This document shows, piece after piece, positions 34,786 through 43,250 of a stretch of DNA of 64,000 nucleotides. The DNA is from Terriglobia bacterium (GTDB lineage Bacteria > Acidobacteriota > Terriglobia > Terriglobales > Acidobacteriaceae). Position 1 is the stretch's first letter; every line of letters begins with the position of its first letter. Under the pieces are notes generated by a model. The model saw only the letters and a program-made list of their open reading frames with translations. It searched no databases and was not told the origin of the DNA. Where the stretch lies: the NCBI GenBank assembly GCA_020072845.1, contig JAIQGF010000001.1, positions 62,001-126,000 on the forward strand. Reading direction: 5' to 3'. The translations under genes were made by a program, and so were the position numbers.

Positions 34786-36564
34786 ATGCGACATCTCCTC
34801 TGGTTCCTGCTTTTGATTTCCGCCGCCCCGCTCGCAGCGCAAACTCCGGCCAGCGACGCCACGCACACCCTGCACGCGCTCTTCGACCGCGAATGGGACT
34901 ACCAGATGCAGCAGCACCCGACGCGCGCTTCGTCGCTGGGCGACCGCCGCTGGAACGATCGCTGGGAAGACGACAGCCTCACCGCCATCGAAGCGCGCTA
35001 CCAGCACACGCTCGCCGTGCTGGACGAGATCAAGCGCGTGGATCGCGCCCGCCTCTCGCCCCCGGAGCAGATCAACTATGACCTCTTCCAGCGCCAGCAC
35101 GAGCTTGCCGCCGAGGGCCACGCGTTTCATTGGTACCTGGTTCCGCTGAACCAGCGCGGCGGCATCCAGACCGCCAACGAACTCGGCGACGCCCTGCGCT
35201 TCACCACCGTCAAGGATTACGAAGACTGGATCGCCCGCCTGCAGCGTTTTCCCGAGCACATGGACCAGACCATCGCGCTGATGCGCCAGGGAATTCGCGA
35301 ACGCATCGTGCTGCCCAAGGTCATCATGGAGCGCGTCCCCGCCCAAATCGAAAAGCAGATCGTGCAGGACCCGCAGGCGAGCGCTTTCTACAAGCCGTTC
35401 CGGAATTTTCCCGCTGCCATCGCCGAAGCTGACCGCCAGCGCCTAGCCACCGCGGCTCAGAAGGCGATCCGCGAGCAGCTAGTCCCGTCGTTCCAGCGCT
35501 TCCACGATTTCTTTGTGAAGGATTACCTGCCGGCGTGCTACGACCAGGTCGGCATCTGGCAACTCCCGCGCGGCGGCGAGATGTATGCCTACTTCGTGCG
35601 CGAATACACCACCACCGGCCTGACGCCGCAGCAGGTGCACCAGATGGGTCTGGATGAGGTGAAACGCATCCGCGGCGAGATGGAGGCCATCAAGGAAATA
35701 GCCGGATTCAAGGGTTCGATGGCGGAATTTTTTCAGTTCCTGCGGAGCGATCCGCGCTTTTTCTATAAGAACCCAGCCGAACTCCTGGAAGCCTACAAGG
35801 CGCTGGCCAAGACCATTGATCCCAACCTGGTGAAGGTCTTCCGCACGCTGCCGCGCGCGCCCTATGGCGTCGAACCGATCCCCGAAATCTCCGCCCCCGA
35901 CACCACCACCGCGTACTACCGCCAGCTCAGCGCCGACGGCTCGCGTCCGGGCACGTTTTTCGTCAACCTCTACAAGCCGGAGACGCGGCCCAAATGGGAG
36001 ATGATGGCGCTTACGCTGCATGAGGCGGTTCCCGGTCATCACTTGCAGATTGCGCTCGCTTACGAAGCCGGCGAGCAGCCCAAATTCCGGCGCTACGGCG
36101 GCTACGGCGCCTTCGTCGAAGGCTGGGGACTCTACGCCGAGTCGCTTGGCGACGACATGGGCTTGTACACCGACCCGTACTCGAAATTCGGCCAACTGAC
36201 GTATGAAATGTGGCGTGCCGTGCGCCTGGTGGTGGATACCGGCATGCATTCCATGCACTGGACCCGCCAGCAGGCGATTGACTATTTCATGCAGAACGCG
36301 CCCAAAGCGGAACTCGACATCGTCAACGAGATTGACCGCTACATCGCCTGGCCCGGACAGGCGCTCGGCTACAAGATTGGCCAGATGAAAATCCGGGAAT
36401 TGCGGGAGCGCGCCCGCCGCCGGCTCGGACCGCAATTCGACCTCAAGGAATTCCACGAAGTCGTGCTGCGCAACGGCGCTCTTCCGCTCGATGTGCTGGA
36501 GCAGAACGTGAACGCCTGGCTGGCGGAAAAATCGAAAGCTGCAACGCAACCGGTGGCGCAGTAA
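34786..36564 (+). CDS. Secreted DUF885 family metallopeptidase-like protein
   Basis: 592 residues with a signal peptide (LLWFLLLISAAPLAAQ). DUF885 features: LGDRRWNDRWEDDSL near residue 50, the zinc-type motif LTLHEAVPGHHLQIAL (HExxxxHH-like) at about 410, FVEGWGLYAESLGDDMG and the C-terminal YIAWPGQALGYKIGQMKI. Such proteins are regarded as gluzincin-like peptidases. It is 33 bases after the transporter on the same strand. Confidence 0.86.
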   Translation: MRHLLWFLLLISAAPLAAQTPASDATHTLHALFDREWDYQMQQHPTRASSLGDRRWNDRWEDDSLTAIEARYQHTLAVLDEIKRVDRARLSPPEQINYDLFQRQHELAAEGHAFHWYLVPLNQRGGIQTANELGDALRFTTVKDYEDWIARLQRFPEHMDQTIALMRQGIRERIVLPKVIMERVPAQIEKQIVQDPQASAFYKPFRNFPAAIAEADRQRLATAAQKAIREQLVPSFQRFHDFFVKDYLPACYDQVGIWQLPRGGEMYAYFVREYTTTGLTPQQVHQMGLDEVKRIRGEMEAIKEIAGFKGSMAEFFQFLRSDPRFFYKNPAELLEAYKALAKTIDPNLVKVFRTLPRAPYGVEPIPEISAPDTTTAYYRQLSADGSRPGTFFVNLYKPETRPKWEMMALTLHEAVPGHHLQIALAYEAGEQPKFRRYGGYGAFVEGWGLYAESLGDDMGLYTDPYSKFGQLTYEMWRAVRLVVDTGMHSMHWTRQQAIDYFMQNAPKAELDIVNEIDRYIAWPGQALGYKIGQMKIRELRERARRRLGPQFDLKEFHEVVLRNGALPLDVLEQNVNAWLAEKSKAATQPVAQ

Positions 36565-36580
36565 TACACCTACAGTGTGT

Positions 36581-36656
36581 GTCATCCCGAGCGAGGTCCA
36601 ATGTGCCCCGCTTTTGGGCACGTTGGACCGAGTCGAGGGACCTGCTGTCATTTCAC
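36581..36656. repeat. Dispersed GAGCGAGG/GAGTCGAGG repeat with 14-bp hairpin insert
   Basis: TGTCATCCCGAGCGAGG is followed by hairpin GGTCCAATGTGCCC (36595-36608) and GGGCACGTTGGACC (36616-36629), then CGAGTCGAGGGACCTGCTGT. It is the same family as 18161-18215 and 51072-51117. Confidence 0.7.
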
Positions 36657-36686
36657 GGGGATGTAGGCCCCAGTGCCTTCGCGTGC

Positions 36687-36772
36687 GCTCAATCGACAAT
36701 CGGCAATCGACAATCGGCAATGGTTTGGAACCGATCGACGACTACGGACTACCAGCTACCAACAACCAGTTG
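36687..36772. repeat. Short-period repeat, words ATCGACAATCGGCA and ACTACCAGCTACCAAC
   Basis: Two adjacent phrase tracts: ATCGACA-ATCGGCA twice (36691-36722) and CGACTACGGACTACCAGCTA with following CCAACAACCAG. Both lie upstream of the alcohol dehydrogenase start. Confidence 0.55.
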
Positions 36773-36795
36773 CCGCTCTTTGTTACACTCCGCGC

Positions 36796-37797
36796 ATGCG
36801 CGCCATGGTGCTCGATCAGCCCCGCCCGGCGGAACAAAACGCGCTGACCTTGCGCGACGTGCCTTTGCCCGAACCGCGCGCGGGGGAGATTCGCGTGCGC
36901 GTGCGCTGTTGCGGCGTGTGCCGGACCGACCTTCACATCGTCGAAGGCGATCTCAAGCTGCCGAAGTTACCCGTGGTTCCGGGCCACCAGATTGTGGGAA
37001 CAGTGGACGCAGCCGGTCCCGCGGTCAAGCTCTTCCGCGAGGGTGATCGCGTTGGCGTTCCCTGGTTGTATTCCACCGACGGAGATTGCCCGTACTGCCG
37101 TCGCGGCCAGGAGAACCTGTGCGAAACCGGCCGCTTTACCGGGTTCCACGTAGACGGTGGGTATGCCGAAGCTGTCATCGTACGCGAGGATTTTGCCTAC
37201 TCCATTCCTGCGCAATTCGACGACGAGCACGCCGCGCCGCTGCTCTGTGCCGGGGTGATCGGCTACCGCTCATTGCGCCTTAGCAATGTGCGCCCCGGGG
37301 AGCGGCTCGGGATGTATGGTTTCGGCGGCTCGGCGCATATCGTGCTGCAAATCGCGCGCCATCTCGGCTGCGAGGTTTTGGTCTTTACCCGCGCTGCGGC
37401 GCACCGCGAACTCGCGCTAAAACTCGGCGCATCATGGGCCGGAAGCGCGCAAGACCCTGCACCGGGGCCGCTCGATGCCGCCATCATCTTTGCCCCTGCG
37501 GGTTCGCTGGTCCCTGAAGCGCTGCGCGCGGTGCGCAAGGGCGGAACCGTAGCGCTGGCCGGCATCACGATGAGCCAGATTCCGGCGATGGATTACGACT
37601 TGCTGTACCAGGAACGCGTGTTGCGCTCAGCCGCCAACAGCACCCGTGAAGATGTGCGCGAGTGCCTGCGCCTGGCGGCCGAAGTCCCAGTCAAAACAGA
37701 GGTTGAAGTGTTTCCGCTGGAGCAGGCGAATCAGGCGTTGCAAGCGCTCAAGCACAGCCGCATCGAAGGCGCCGCCGTGCTGCAAATTTCCGCCTAG
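36796..37797 (+). CDS. Zinc-dependent alcohol dehydrogenase family protein
   Basis: 333 residues of the medium-chain dehydrogenase superfamily. The catalytic zinc site is shown by CGVCRTDLHIVEGDL and VVPGHQIVG; the structural zinc by CPYCRRGQENLC (three of the usual cysteines plus a spacing change). The nucleotide motif is MYGFGGSAHIVLQIARHLG. The N-terminus was set at the ATG of MRAMVLDQPRP because the in-frame sequence upstream is repeat. It converges with DUF169 (9 bases between stops). Confidence 0.85.
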   Translation: MRAMVLDQPRPAEQNALTLRDVPLPEPRAGEIRVRVRCCGVCRTDLHIVEGDLKLPKLPVVPGHQIVGTVDAAGPAVKLFREGDRVGVPWLYSTDGDCPYCRRGQENLCETGRFTGFHVDGGYAEAVIVREDFAYSIPAQFDDEHAAPLLCAGVIGYRSLRLSNVRPGERLGMYGFGGSAHIVLQIARHLGCEVLVFTRAAAHRELALKLGASWAGSAQDPAPGPLDAAIIFAPAGSLVPEALRAVRKGGTVALAGITMSQIPAMDYDLLYQERVLRSAANSTREDVRECLRLAAEVPVKTEVEVFPLEQANQALQALKHSRIEGAAVLQISA

Positions 37798-37806
37798 CGG
37801 CTCGTT

Positions 37807-38514
37807 CTATCTCACGCTCAGCAGCTCCGCCTTGCGCTGGCGGTGGTAATCGTTCAACTTCGCATTGGCATCGAGGATAGTGTCCAGCTCGGCGGCGATC
37901 TTCTCGATGTCGGCGCCCGGAACCATGATGTAGAGCTCGTCATCGGCAAGATCGGTATAGACGCGATTCCCCACGCACCCACTGGAGGCGGTCGTGCCGC
38001 CCGCAAGCGCCGCCGGAATCGCCATGCACGTCGGACGCGCGAACAGCGACGGCTGAGTTTGCACGCCGGCCCGCGCCGCCGCTTCCTGCAGCAGCATCAG
38101 TTTCCCCGGCTTACCGACCAGGATCACCACCTCCGGCGTAAACGATGCGTCGGCCAGCGGCGCATACGCCATGGTCCCTGGCGAGTTCGTCAGGCGCGCG
38201 ATGCCGGGAATGTCTTCCGGCCGGATGTACCCAATCGAGGTCATGAAGGCGATGGTCGCGCCCAGTTCCGCCTCGCGCTCCGGCGGCAGAGGGATGTTGT
38301 GCGTGTAGCAACCGATGGCGCAGTTGTAGTGGTCGCCGGCTTCGGTGTAGAACGAGCGGCCTTCGGCGGCCAGGCGCCAGAAGCTGCAGCCCGCGGGCAC
38401 GCTGCCGGAAAATTTCGGGATTCCCGGCTGCGGCGACGTGCTGACCGCCACCGGCCGGCGGGTCAGGCCCAGAACTTCGGTCAATTGCGATTCGAGAGAG
38501 GAATTGCGCGTCAT
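37807..38514 (-). CDS. DUF169 family protein
   Basis: 235 residues matching DUF169 (COG2043): LTRRPVAVSTSPQPG at the start, CSFWRLAAEGRSFYTEAGDHYNCAIGCYTHNI (conserved cysteines), the SIGYIRPEDIPGIARL block and ARPTCMAIPAALAGG near the middle. Family function is not established; conserved Cys residues suggest a bound cofactor or metal. It is divergent from the FAA-family gene, so may share its control region. Confidence 0.8.
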   Translation of the reverse strand: MTRNSSLESQLTEVLGLTRRPVAVSTSPQPGIPKFSGSVPAGCSFWRLAAEGRSFYTEAGDHYNCAIGCYTHNIPLPPEREAELGATIAFMTSIGYIRPEDIPGIARLTNSPGTMAYAPLADASFTPEVVILVGKPGKLMLLQEAAARAGVQTQPSLFARPTCMAIPAALAGGTTASSGCVGNRVYTDLADDELYIMVPGADIEKIAAELDTILDANAKLNDYHRQRKAELLSVR

Positions 38515-38614
38515 AAGCTCAAACTAGATGTGCGGCGTGCCGCAGCGGATGCAACAAAACGCGGGTTGGACAAGCCCTCCCGCTTCACATACACTGCCGC
38601 ACCAGAACGGCTCT

Positions 38615-39616
38615 ATGCGTCTTGTCACCTTTGAAAATCCCTTGCAGATGCGCCGCGCGGGAGCTATCGCCAGCGATGGCATCGTAGATCTTAACCTCGC
38701 CTGCGCCGCCCAACATTCCTCGCAAGGCGCCGCCGCCTACCGAATCGCCGACGCGCTGGTGCCTTCCGATCTCCGCTTGCTGTTCGAGGGCGGCGACGCG
38801 AGCCTGGACGCCGCGCGCGAGGCAATGGCATACGCGATGGCGGAGGGAGCCGCGCTGCGCGGACCGTCGGGCGAACCGGTCGTATTTCGTCGTGACCAGG
38901 TGAAGCTGAAGGCGCCCATCATCCCGCGCAAGTTCTTCCACACCGCCGGCAACTTCCGCGAGCATCACGAGGAAGCCACCAAAGCCGGATTTTCGCACCC
39001 GGTGCTGCCCTGGATCGTTTTCTTTCAGAACATTGACGCCATCATCGGGCCCGATGAGCCGGTGGTGTATCCGTCGCACCTGACGCGAGAACTCGATTAC
39101 GAGCTTGAACTGGCGGTAGTCACCAAAAAAGCAGGCAAGCACTTCACCGCCGAGCAGGCCGGCGATTACATCGGCGGCTACGTCATCTTCAACGACATCA
39201 CCGCGCGCGACATCCAGCGGACGGAGATGAAGTCGGGCGTGTTCAGCTTCTGCAAGGGCATTGACACGTTCTGCCCGCTGGGACCGTGGATCGTGACCGC
39301 CGATGAGATCCCTGACCCGCACAACCTCGCGATGGAGCTGCGCGTCAACGGCCAGCCGCGCCAGAAATCGCATTCCAGCAAGATGTCGGTAAAGATTCCG
39401 GAGATCCTGGCGCATTATTCCCCCATGGGCTACAGCGCCGGCGACGTGATTTCGACGGGAACAGTGTCGGGCGTGGCGGCATTTTCCGGCGATCCCAAGG
39501 CCTGGTACCTGAAGCCCGGCGACGTCATGGAATGTGAGATCGAGCGGATCGGAGTGCTGCGCAATCCGGTGATCGCGTGGGAACAGGCGCACGGAAAGAC
39601 AGAGGCCAGTAGCTAG
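38615..39616 (+). CDS. Fumarylacetoacetate hydrolase family protein
   Basis: 333 residues. An N-terminal beta domain (MRLVTFENPLQMRRAGAI) is followed by the FAH catalytic domain: KFFHTAGNFREHHEEA, YPSHLTRELDYELELAVV (metal-binding Glu residues), VIFNDITARDIQ (Asp) and ISTGTVSGVAAF. Family members hydrolyse or decarboxylate C-C bonds of diketo acids in aromatic and heterocycle breakdown. The start at 38615 is the ATG before the conserved domain. It lies 140 bases before the homocitrate-synthase-like gene on the same strand. Confidence 0.87.
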   Translation: MRLVTFENPLQMRRAGAIASDGIVDLNLACAAQHSSQGAAAYRIADALVPSDLRLLFEGGDASLDAAREAMAYAMAEGAALRGPSGEPVVFRRDQVKLKAPIIPRKFFHTAGNFREHHEEATKAGFSHPVLPWIVFFQNIDAIIGPDEPVVYPSHLTRELDYELELAVVTKKAGKHFTAEQAGDYIGGYVIFNDITARDIQRTEMKSGVFSFCKGIDTFCPLGPWIVTADEIPDPHNLAMELRVNGQPRQKSHSSKMSVKIPEILAHYSPMGYSAGDVISTGTVSGVAAFSGDPKAWYLKPGDVMECEIERIGVLRNPVIAWEQAHGKTEASS

Positions 39617-39745
39617 TGGCTAGTGGCTGGAAGCTATCGCATAAATGATTTTGGGTAGGGCACGGCGGAACCTGTCCTGAGCGGAGTCGAAGGAGCCGTG
39701 CCGCCAAGAGCCGCCAAAAATGCGGGCTTTAGCCCCTGAGGAAAA
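39605..39745. repeat. Compound repeat block in the gap before the homocitrate-synthase-like gene
   Basis: Three parts: AGTAGCTAGTGGCTAGTGGC phrase (39609-39628); inverted pair GGCACGGC (39658-39665) and GCCGTGCC (39692-39699) around CCTGTCCTGAGCGGAGTCGA; and hairpin GGGCTTTAGCCC (39723-39734). Confidence 0.65.
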
Positions 39746-39756
39746 ACATAGCAGCG

Positions 39757-40953
39757 ATGAACAACAACAAAGTCTGGGTCAGTGAGCTGAATGAGCACGG
39801 CCGGTTCCAGGTCGCCGAGCCGATTCGTTTCTACGACACCACGCTGCGCGACGGCGAGCAGACGGTCGGCGTGGTGCTCAGCCCCGAGCAGAAGCTGGAG
39901 ATCGCGCGCAAGCTGGACGTGCTCGGCATCTCGCGCATCGAAGCCGGCTTTCCGCGCGTCAGCCCGGAAGACGCGGAGGCGATCCGGCTGATCTTGCGCG
40001 CCGGGCTGAAAGCAGAGATCTGGGGATTTTCGCGCGCCCAGAAGGCCGACATCGAGGCGCTGGTAGCACTCGGTGTCAAAGCTACTGTCATTGAGGTACC
40101 GACCAGCGACATCAAGCTGAAGGCGTACGGCCTGACGCGCGAGGAATCGCAGAAGCGTTTGGTCAACGCCGTCTTGCTGGCGCAGCAGAATGGCATTCGC
40201 GTCGCGTTCTTTCCCGTGGACTGCACGCGTACCAACTTGGAATTTCTCCAGCAGATCTACCTCGCTGCCCTGGAAGCGGGCGCGGCGGAGCTGGTGGTGG
40301 TGGATACGATCGGCGTCTGCGGGCCGGAAGCGGTGGACTTCCTGGTCGCCGAGGTAAAGCGCTGGGTCGGCGACAGCGTGCCCATCCACTGGCACGGGCA
40401 CAACGATTTCGGGTTCGGAACGGCGTGCTCGGTGGCGGCGGTGCGCGCCGGCGCCACCTGGGTGCAGGGCACCATCAACGGCATGGGCGAGCGCGCCGGG
40501 AATTGCGACCTCGGCGAAACCGCCCTGGCGTTGAGCTGCCTGTATGGCGTCCCGGTTGAGATCAACCTGGCCAAGCTGCGCGAAACTTCCGAGACCGTGC
40601 AGCGGCTTTCGGGATACCAGATGGAACCATGGAAACCGGCGGTCGGAAATAATCTCTTCAATCGCGAGAGTGGCGCGGTGGCCACCCAGTTTCACATTCC
40701 CGAAGCCATCGAGCCCTACGCTGCCGACCTGGTGGGCGCGACGCGCAGCATCGTGCTTGGCAAGAAGAGCGGCCTGGATTCCATCGATTTGAAATGCCGC
40801 GAATTGAAACTGGAGATCGCGCCGGAACAGCGCGCCGCCTTGCTCGCGGAAGTGAAAAAGATGTCCATTGCCAAGCGCGGCCTGGTCACCGACGACGAAT
40901 TCCGCGCCATCTATCGTGAAGTGCTGCAGAAGAAAGAAACTGTTGGCCACTAG
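39757..40953 (+). CDS. Homocitrate synthase / isopropylmalate synthase family enzyme
   Basis: 398 residues of the DRE-TIM metallolyase family. Signatures: YDTTLRDGEQTVGVVLS, EAGFPRVSPED, HWHGHNDFGFGTA (metal-binding HxH) and GTINGMGERAGNCDL. It lacks the C-terminal regulatory domain of LeuA. It condenses an acyl-CoA, usually acetyl-CoA, with a 2-oxo acid. No leu or nif genes are near, so the 2-oxo acid may be an intermediate of the catabolic cluster. Confidence 0.85.
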   Translation: MNNNKVWVSELNEHGRFQVAEPIRFYDTTLRDGEQTVGVVLSPEQKLEIARKLDVLGISRIEAGFPRVSPEDAEAIRLILRAGLKAEIWGFSRAQKADIEALVALGVKATVIEVPTSDIKLKAYGLTREESQKRLVNAVLLAQQNGIRVAFFPVDCTRTNLEFLQQIYLAALEAGAAELVVVDTIGVCGPEAVDFLVAEVKRWVGDSVPIHWHGHNDFGFGTACSVAAVRAGATWVQGTINGMGERAGNCDLGETALALSCLYGVPVEINLAKLRETSETVQRLSGYQMEPWKPAVGNNLFNRESGAVATQFHIPEAIEPYAADLVGATRSIVLGKKSGLDSIDLKCRELKLEIAPEQRAALLAEVKKMSIAKRGLVTDDEFRAIYREVLQKKETVGH

Positions 40954-40959
40954 CGATAG

Positions 40960-41048
40960 ATTGCGGAATTGCCGAACTGCAGAACTGCCGAATTGTCGCG
41001 GCTGCGGTGTTCAATTCTGCAATTCCGCAGTTCCGCAATTCGGCAATG
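40960..41048. repeat. Inverted short-period repeat between convergent genes, word GCCGAACTGC/GCGGAATT
   Basis: Left arm ATTGCGGAATTGCCGAACTG, continuing CAGAACTGCCGAATTG. Right arm (41011-41048) CAATTCTGCAATTCCGCAGT, continuing TCCGCAATTCGGCAATG. The arms are complementary over about 35 bases. The position between two convergent stops fits a bidirectional terminator. Confidence 0.75.
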
Positions 41049-41052
41049 CTCG

Positions 41053-42141
41053 CTACTTTCCAGTTGCACGCTGATGTTCCTTGAAATGCGGCAGCACGGC
41101 TTCGCCGAACAGCTTGACCTGCTGCTCCCGGTCCTCGCCCCAGACTTCCAGCATGATGTGGGAGCAGCCCGCGTCGCGGTACTCCTGGATGCGCGCGATG
41201 CACTCCTCGGGCGTGCCGGCGATCGGCTTCACCTTCTCGAACACTTCATCGGACACCGCGCGCGCCGCGGCTTTGCGCCCGCCCTGCTCCATGGCATCCG
41301 CGATCGGGCGAATGTCGTCGAAGGTGAGTCCCGCCGATTGCAGCAGCACGTCGGCCGAGCCCTTGATGTTCTGCACCTTGTTGGCGAGATACATGGCCGC
41401 CATTTCGCGGGCGCCTTCACGGCCGCGGCGCGAATCGCGCCCGATGCTTCCGACAATCACCGACCCGAGATCGAGTTGCGCCGGATCGCGGCCTGCCTGG
41501 CGCGCGCCCTCTTCCATGTTGTGCCGCGAGTAGCGCACGAATTCCGGCGTGGTGATGCTGGCCGTCAACAGGCCATCCGTGTGGCTGCCCGCCATGCGTT
41601 GCAGCACCGGACCTGTGCCCGCAAAGTACATCGGGGTGCGTACGCGCGAAACGTGCGCGTCAGGTTTGAGCGGCGGGACCTCGGCGGAGAACACTTTGCC
41701 GTCGTAACCAAACGCGCCGCCGTCGAGCGTGCCGCGAATGATCTCCAGGCTTTCGCGCATCACGGTCGCCGGACCGGCGCCGGGTTTGCCTTCGCCTTCG
41801 CCGATTTCCTTCATGAAGATCTTTGAGGCGCCCAGGCCGAGCAAAAAGCGCTCGCCGCAGAGGTCCTGCATGACGCGCGCTTCCATGGCGATCTGCACCG
41901 GATGGCGGGTGTACGGCGAGATGATTCCCCACCCGATGTTGATCCGCTTGGTTTCGTGCGCGACCAGCGCGGTGATCGCGGTGGAAGAGCGCGCTTCGTA
42001 GGCATGCTTGCGCCACCAAGGGTAGGCCTCGGCAAGCCAGAAGGTGTCGAAACCGGCTTGTTCGCAGGCGTGCGCCATGCGCACCGTCTCGCGCGCGGGT
42101 TCCATGCTGAGCTGCAAGACGCCGATACGGAATGGAATCAC
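41053..42141 (-). CDS. LLM class flavin-dependent oxidoreductase (luciferase-like)
   Basis: 362 residues with the bacterial-luciferase/F420 TIM barrel: ACEQAGFDTFWLAEAY, INIGWGIISPYTRHPVQIAMEARVMQDL, FLLGLGASKIFM and the late GTPEECIARIQEYRDAGCSHIML, which is typical of methylene-H4MPT reductase-like LLM enzymes. It would use FMNH2 or F420H2 for an oxidation or reduction. It is the last gene of the minus-strand catabolic series. Confidence 0.87.
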   Translation of the reverse strand: MIPFRIGVLQLSMEPARETVRMAHACEQAGFDTFWLAEAYPWWRKHAYEARSSTAITALVAHETKRINIGWGIISPYTRHPVQIAMEARVMQDLCGERFLLGLGASKIFMKEIGEGEGKPGAGPATVMRESLEIIRGTLDGGAFGYDGKVFSAEVPPLKPDAHVSRVRTPMYFAGTGPVLQRMAGSHTDGLLTASITTPEFVRYSRHNMEEGARQAGRDPAQLDLGSVIVGSIGRDSRRGREGAREMAAMYLANKVQNIKGSADVLLQSAGLTFDDIRPIADAMEQGGRKAAARAVSDEVFEKVKPIAGTPEECIARIQEYRDAGCSHIMLEVWGEDREQQVKLFGEAVLPHFKEHQRATGK

Positions 42142-42143
42142 GT

Positions 42144-42216
42144 TGTCTCTCGGTCTCTCGGTCGGTCGGTCTATCGGTCTCTCAATGACTGATAGACCGA
42201 TAGACTGAAAGACCTT
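42144..42216. repeat. Inverted short-period repeat, word TCGGTCTC/TCGGTCTA
   Basis: Left arm TGTCTCTCGGTCTCTCGGTC and onward (42145-42185); right arm (42191-42216) GATAGACCGATAGACTGAAA. The two can pair. A very similar word fills the next gap upstream at 43136. Confidence 0.75.
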
Positions 42217-43135
42217 AAGGATTGATCCAAGAATGCTCTAAACCCCTAATCAACTGCCACACGGCGCGGTTCAGCGGCGTCGGCACGCCGGTCTTCTCGC
42301 CCCAGCGCACGATGGCGCCGTTCATGAAATCCACTTCGGTGGGACGCTTGGCCAGAATATCCTGCAGCATGCTCGCCTTGTGCATGCCCGGTGCGTTCGC
42401 CGCTTTCTTCACCAGCGCCTTGGGATCGCCGTCGAGGGTGATGCCGAGCGCCTTCGCTACCGCGATACCTTCGTCAATGAGCGCGTCAAACAGTTCGCCG
42501 GTGGGCGGGAAAAACACCGCCGCACCGTGGTGCAACTGTGTTAATGCGCCGACCGCGTTCGTGCCCGCGTTGAAGATCAGCTTGGCCCACTGTGCGCCGC
42601 GCGCGTCGGCCATGGCGATGGTATTCATCCCGGCGCGCGTGATCAGCCCGGCAAGCTCTTCAACTTTCTGCATCGGCGTGGAGGTCGGCTCAAAAGGACC
42701 GATCCAGGTGTCGCCGCGGATGTCGAAGCCGACGTGGCCGGGTTCGATCACGTGTCCGGCAGGAAACGTGGTGCCGCGGATGACGTAGTGCACGTGCTCG
42801 GCGACGATCTCTTCGTTTCCCACGCCGTTCTGCACCGAGCACACGGCGCTCCGCTCGTCGAAGATGCGTGCCGCTGCGGCGATGGCGGGACGCGTGTGCG
42901 TGCTCTTGGTGGCGACGATGCCGAAATCGCAGCGCGGAATTTCGGCGGCATCGGTCGAGGCTTGCAGGCGCGCGGTGAAGTCGGCCTCGCCGGAGATGCG
43001 CAGGCCGCGCTGCTGGATGGCGCAGACGTGGTCGCGGGAAACGTCGAAGGCGAAAACCTCAGCCTCGCCGGCACGCGCCAGGTGGGCGGCGAACAGGCTG
43101 CCGATGGCGCCGCAACCGATGATGCAAATTCTCAT
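42215..43135 (-). CDS. 2-dehydropantoate 2-reductase family protein (first copy)
   Basis: 306 residues of the ApbA/PanE family: NADP motif IIGCGAIGSLFAAHLA, IVATKSTHTRPAI, the active-site lysine region QWAKLIFNAGTNAVGALT and C-terminal helical domain. A paralog with similar motifs lies at 46875-47825 in the same cluster. Location with catabolic genes points to reduction or oxidation of a 2-oxo or 3-hydroxy acid other than ketopantoate. Confidence 0.85.
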   Translation of the reverse strand: MRICIIGCGAIGSLFAAHLARAGEAEVFAFDVSRDHVCAIQQRGLRISGEADFTARLQASTDAAEIPRCDFGIVATKSTHTRPAIAAAARIFDERSAVCSVQNGVGNEEIVAEHVHYVIRGTTFPAGHVIEPGHVGFDIRGDTWIGPFEPTSTPMQKVEELAGLITRAGMNTIAMADARGAQWAKLIFNAGTNAVGALTQLHHGAAVFFPPTGELFDALIDEGIAVAKALGITLDGDPKALVKKAANAPGMHKASMLQDILAKRPTEVDFMNGAIVRWGEKTGVPTPLNRAVWQLIRGLEHSWINP

Positions 43136-43250
43136 GGTCTCTCGATCTTTCGGTCACTCGGTCTGTCGGTCTTTCGGTCTTTCGGTCTGTCGGTCTACCG
43201 GCGGTCATGCGCAGGCTGAGAGACCGATGGACCGATGGACTGAGAGACCC
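43136..43250. repeat. Long inverted short-period repeat, word TCGGTCTTTCGGTCTG
   Basis: The left arm (43136-43200) has about eight 8-base units of the TCGGTCTK type; the right arm (43216-43250) has GAGAGACCGATGGACCGATG and onward. The right arm is part of the M24 coding sequence and encodes its last residues. Confidence 0.75.

Noticed and set aside
39757-40953. nifV or leuA assignment
   Set aside because: No nif or leu genes are near and the LeuA regulatory domain is missing, so only the family is given.
43136-43250. Possible CRISPR array
   Set aside because: The units are 8-base degenerate repeats without spacers, and there are no cas genes in the window.
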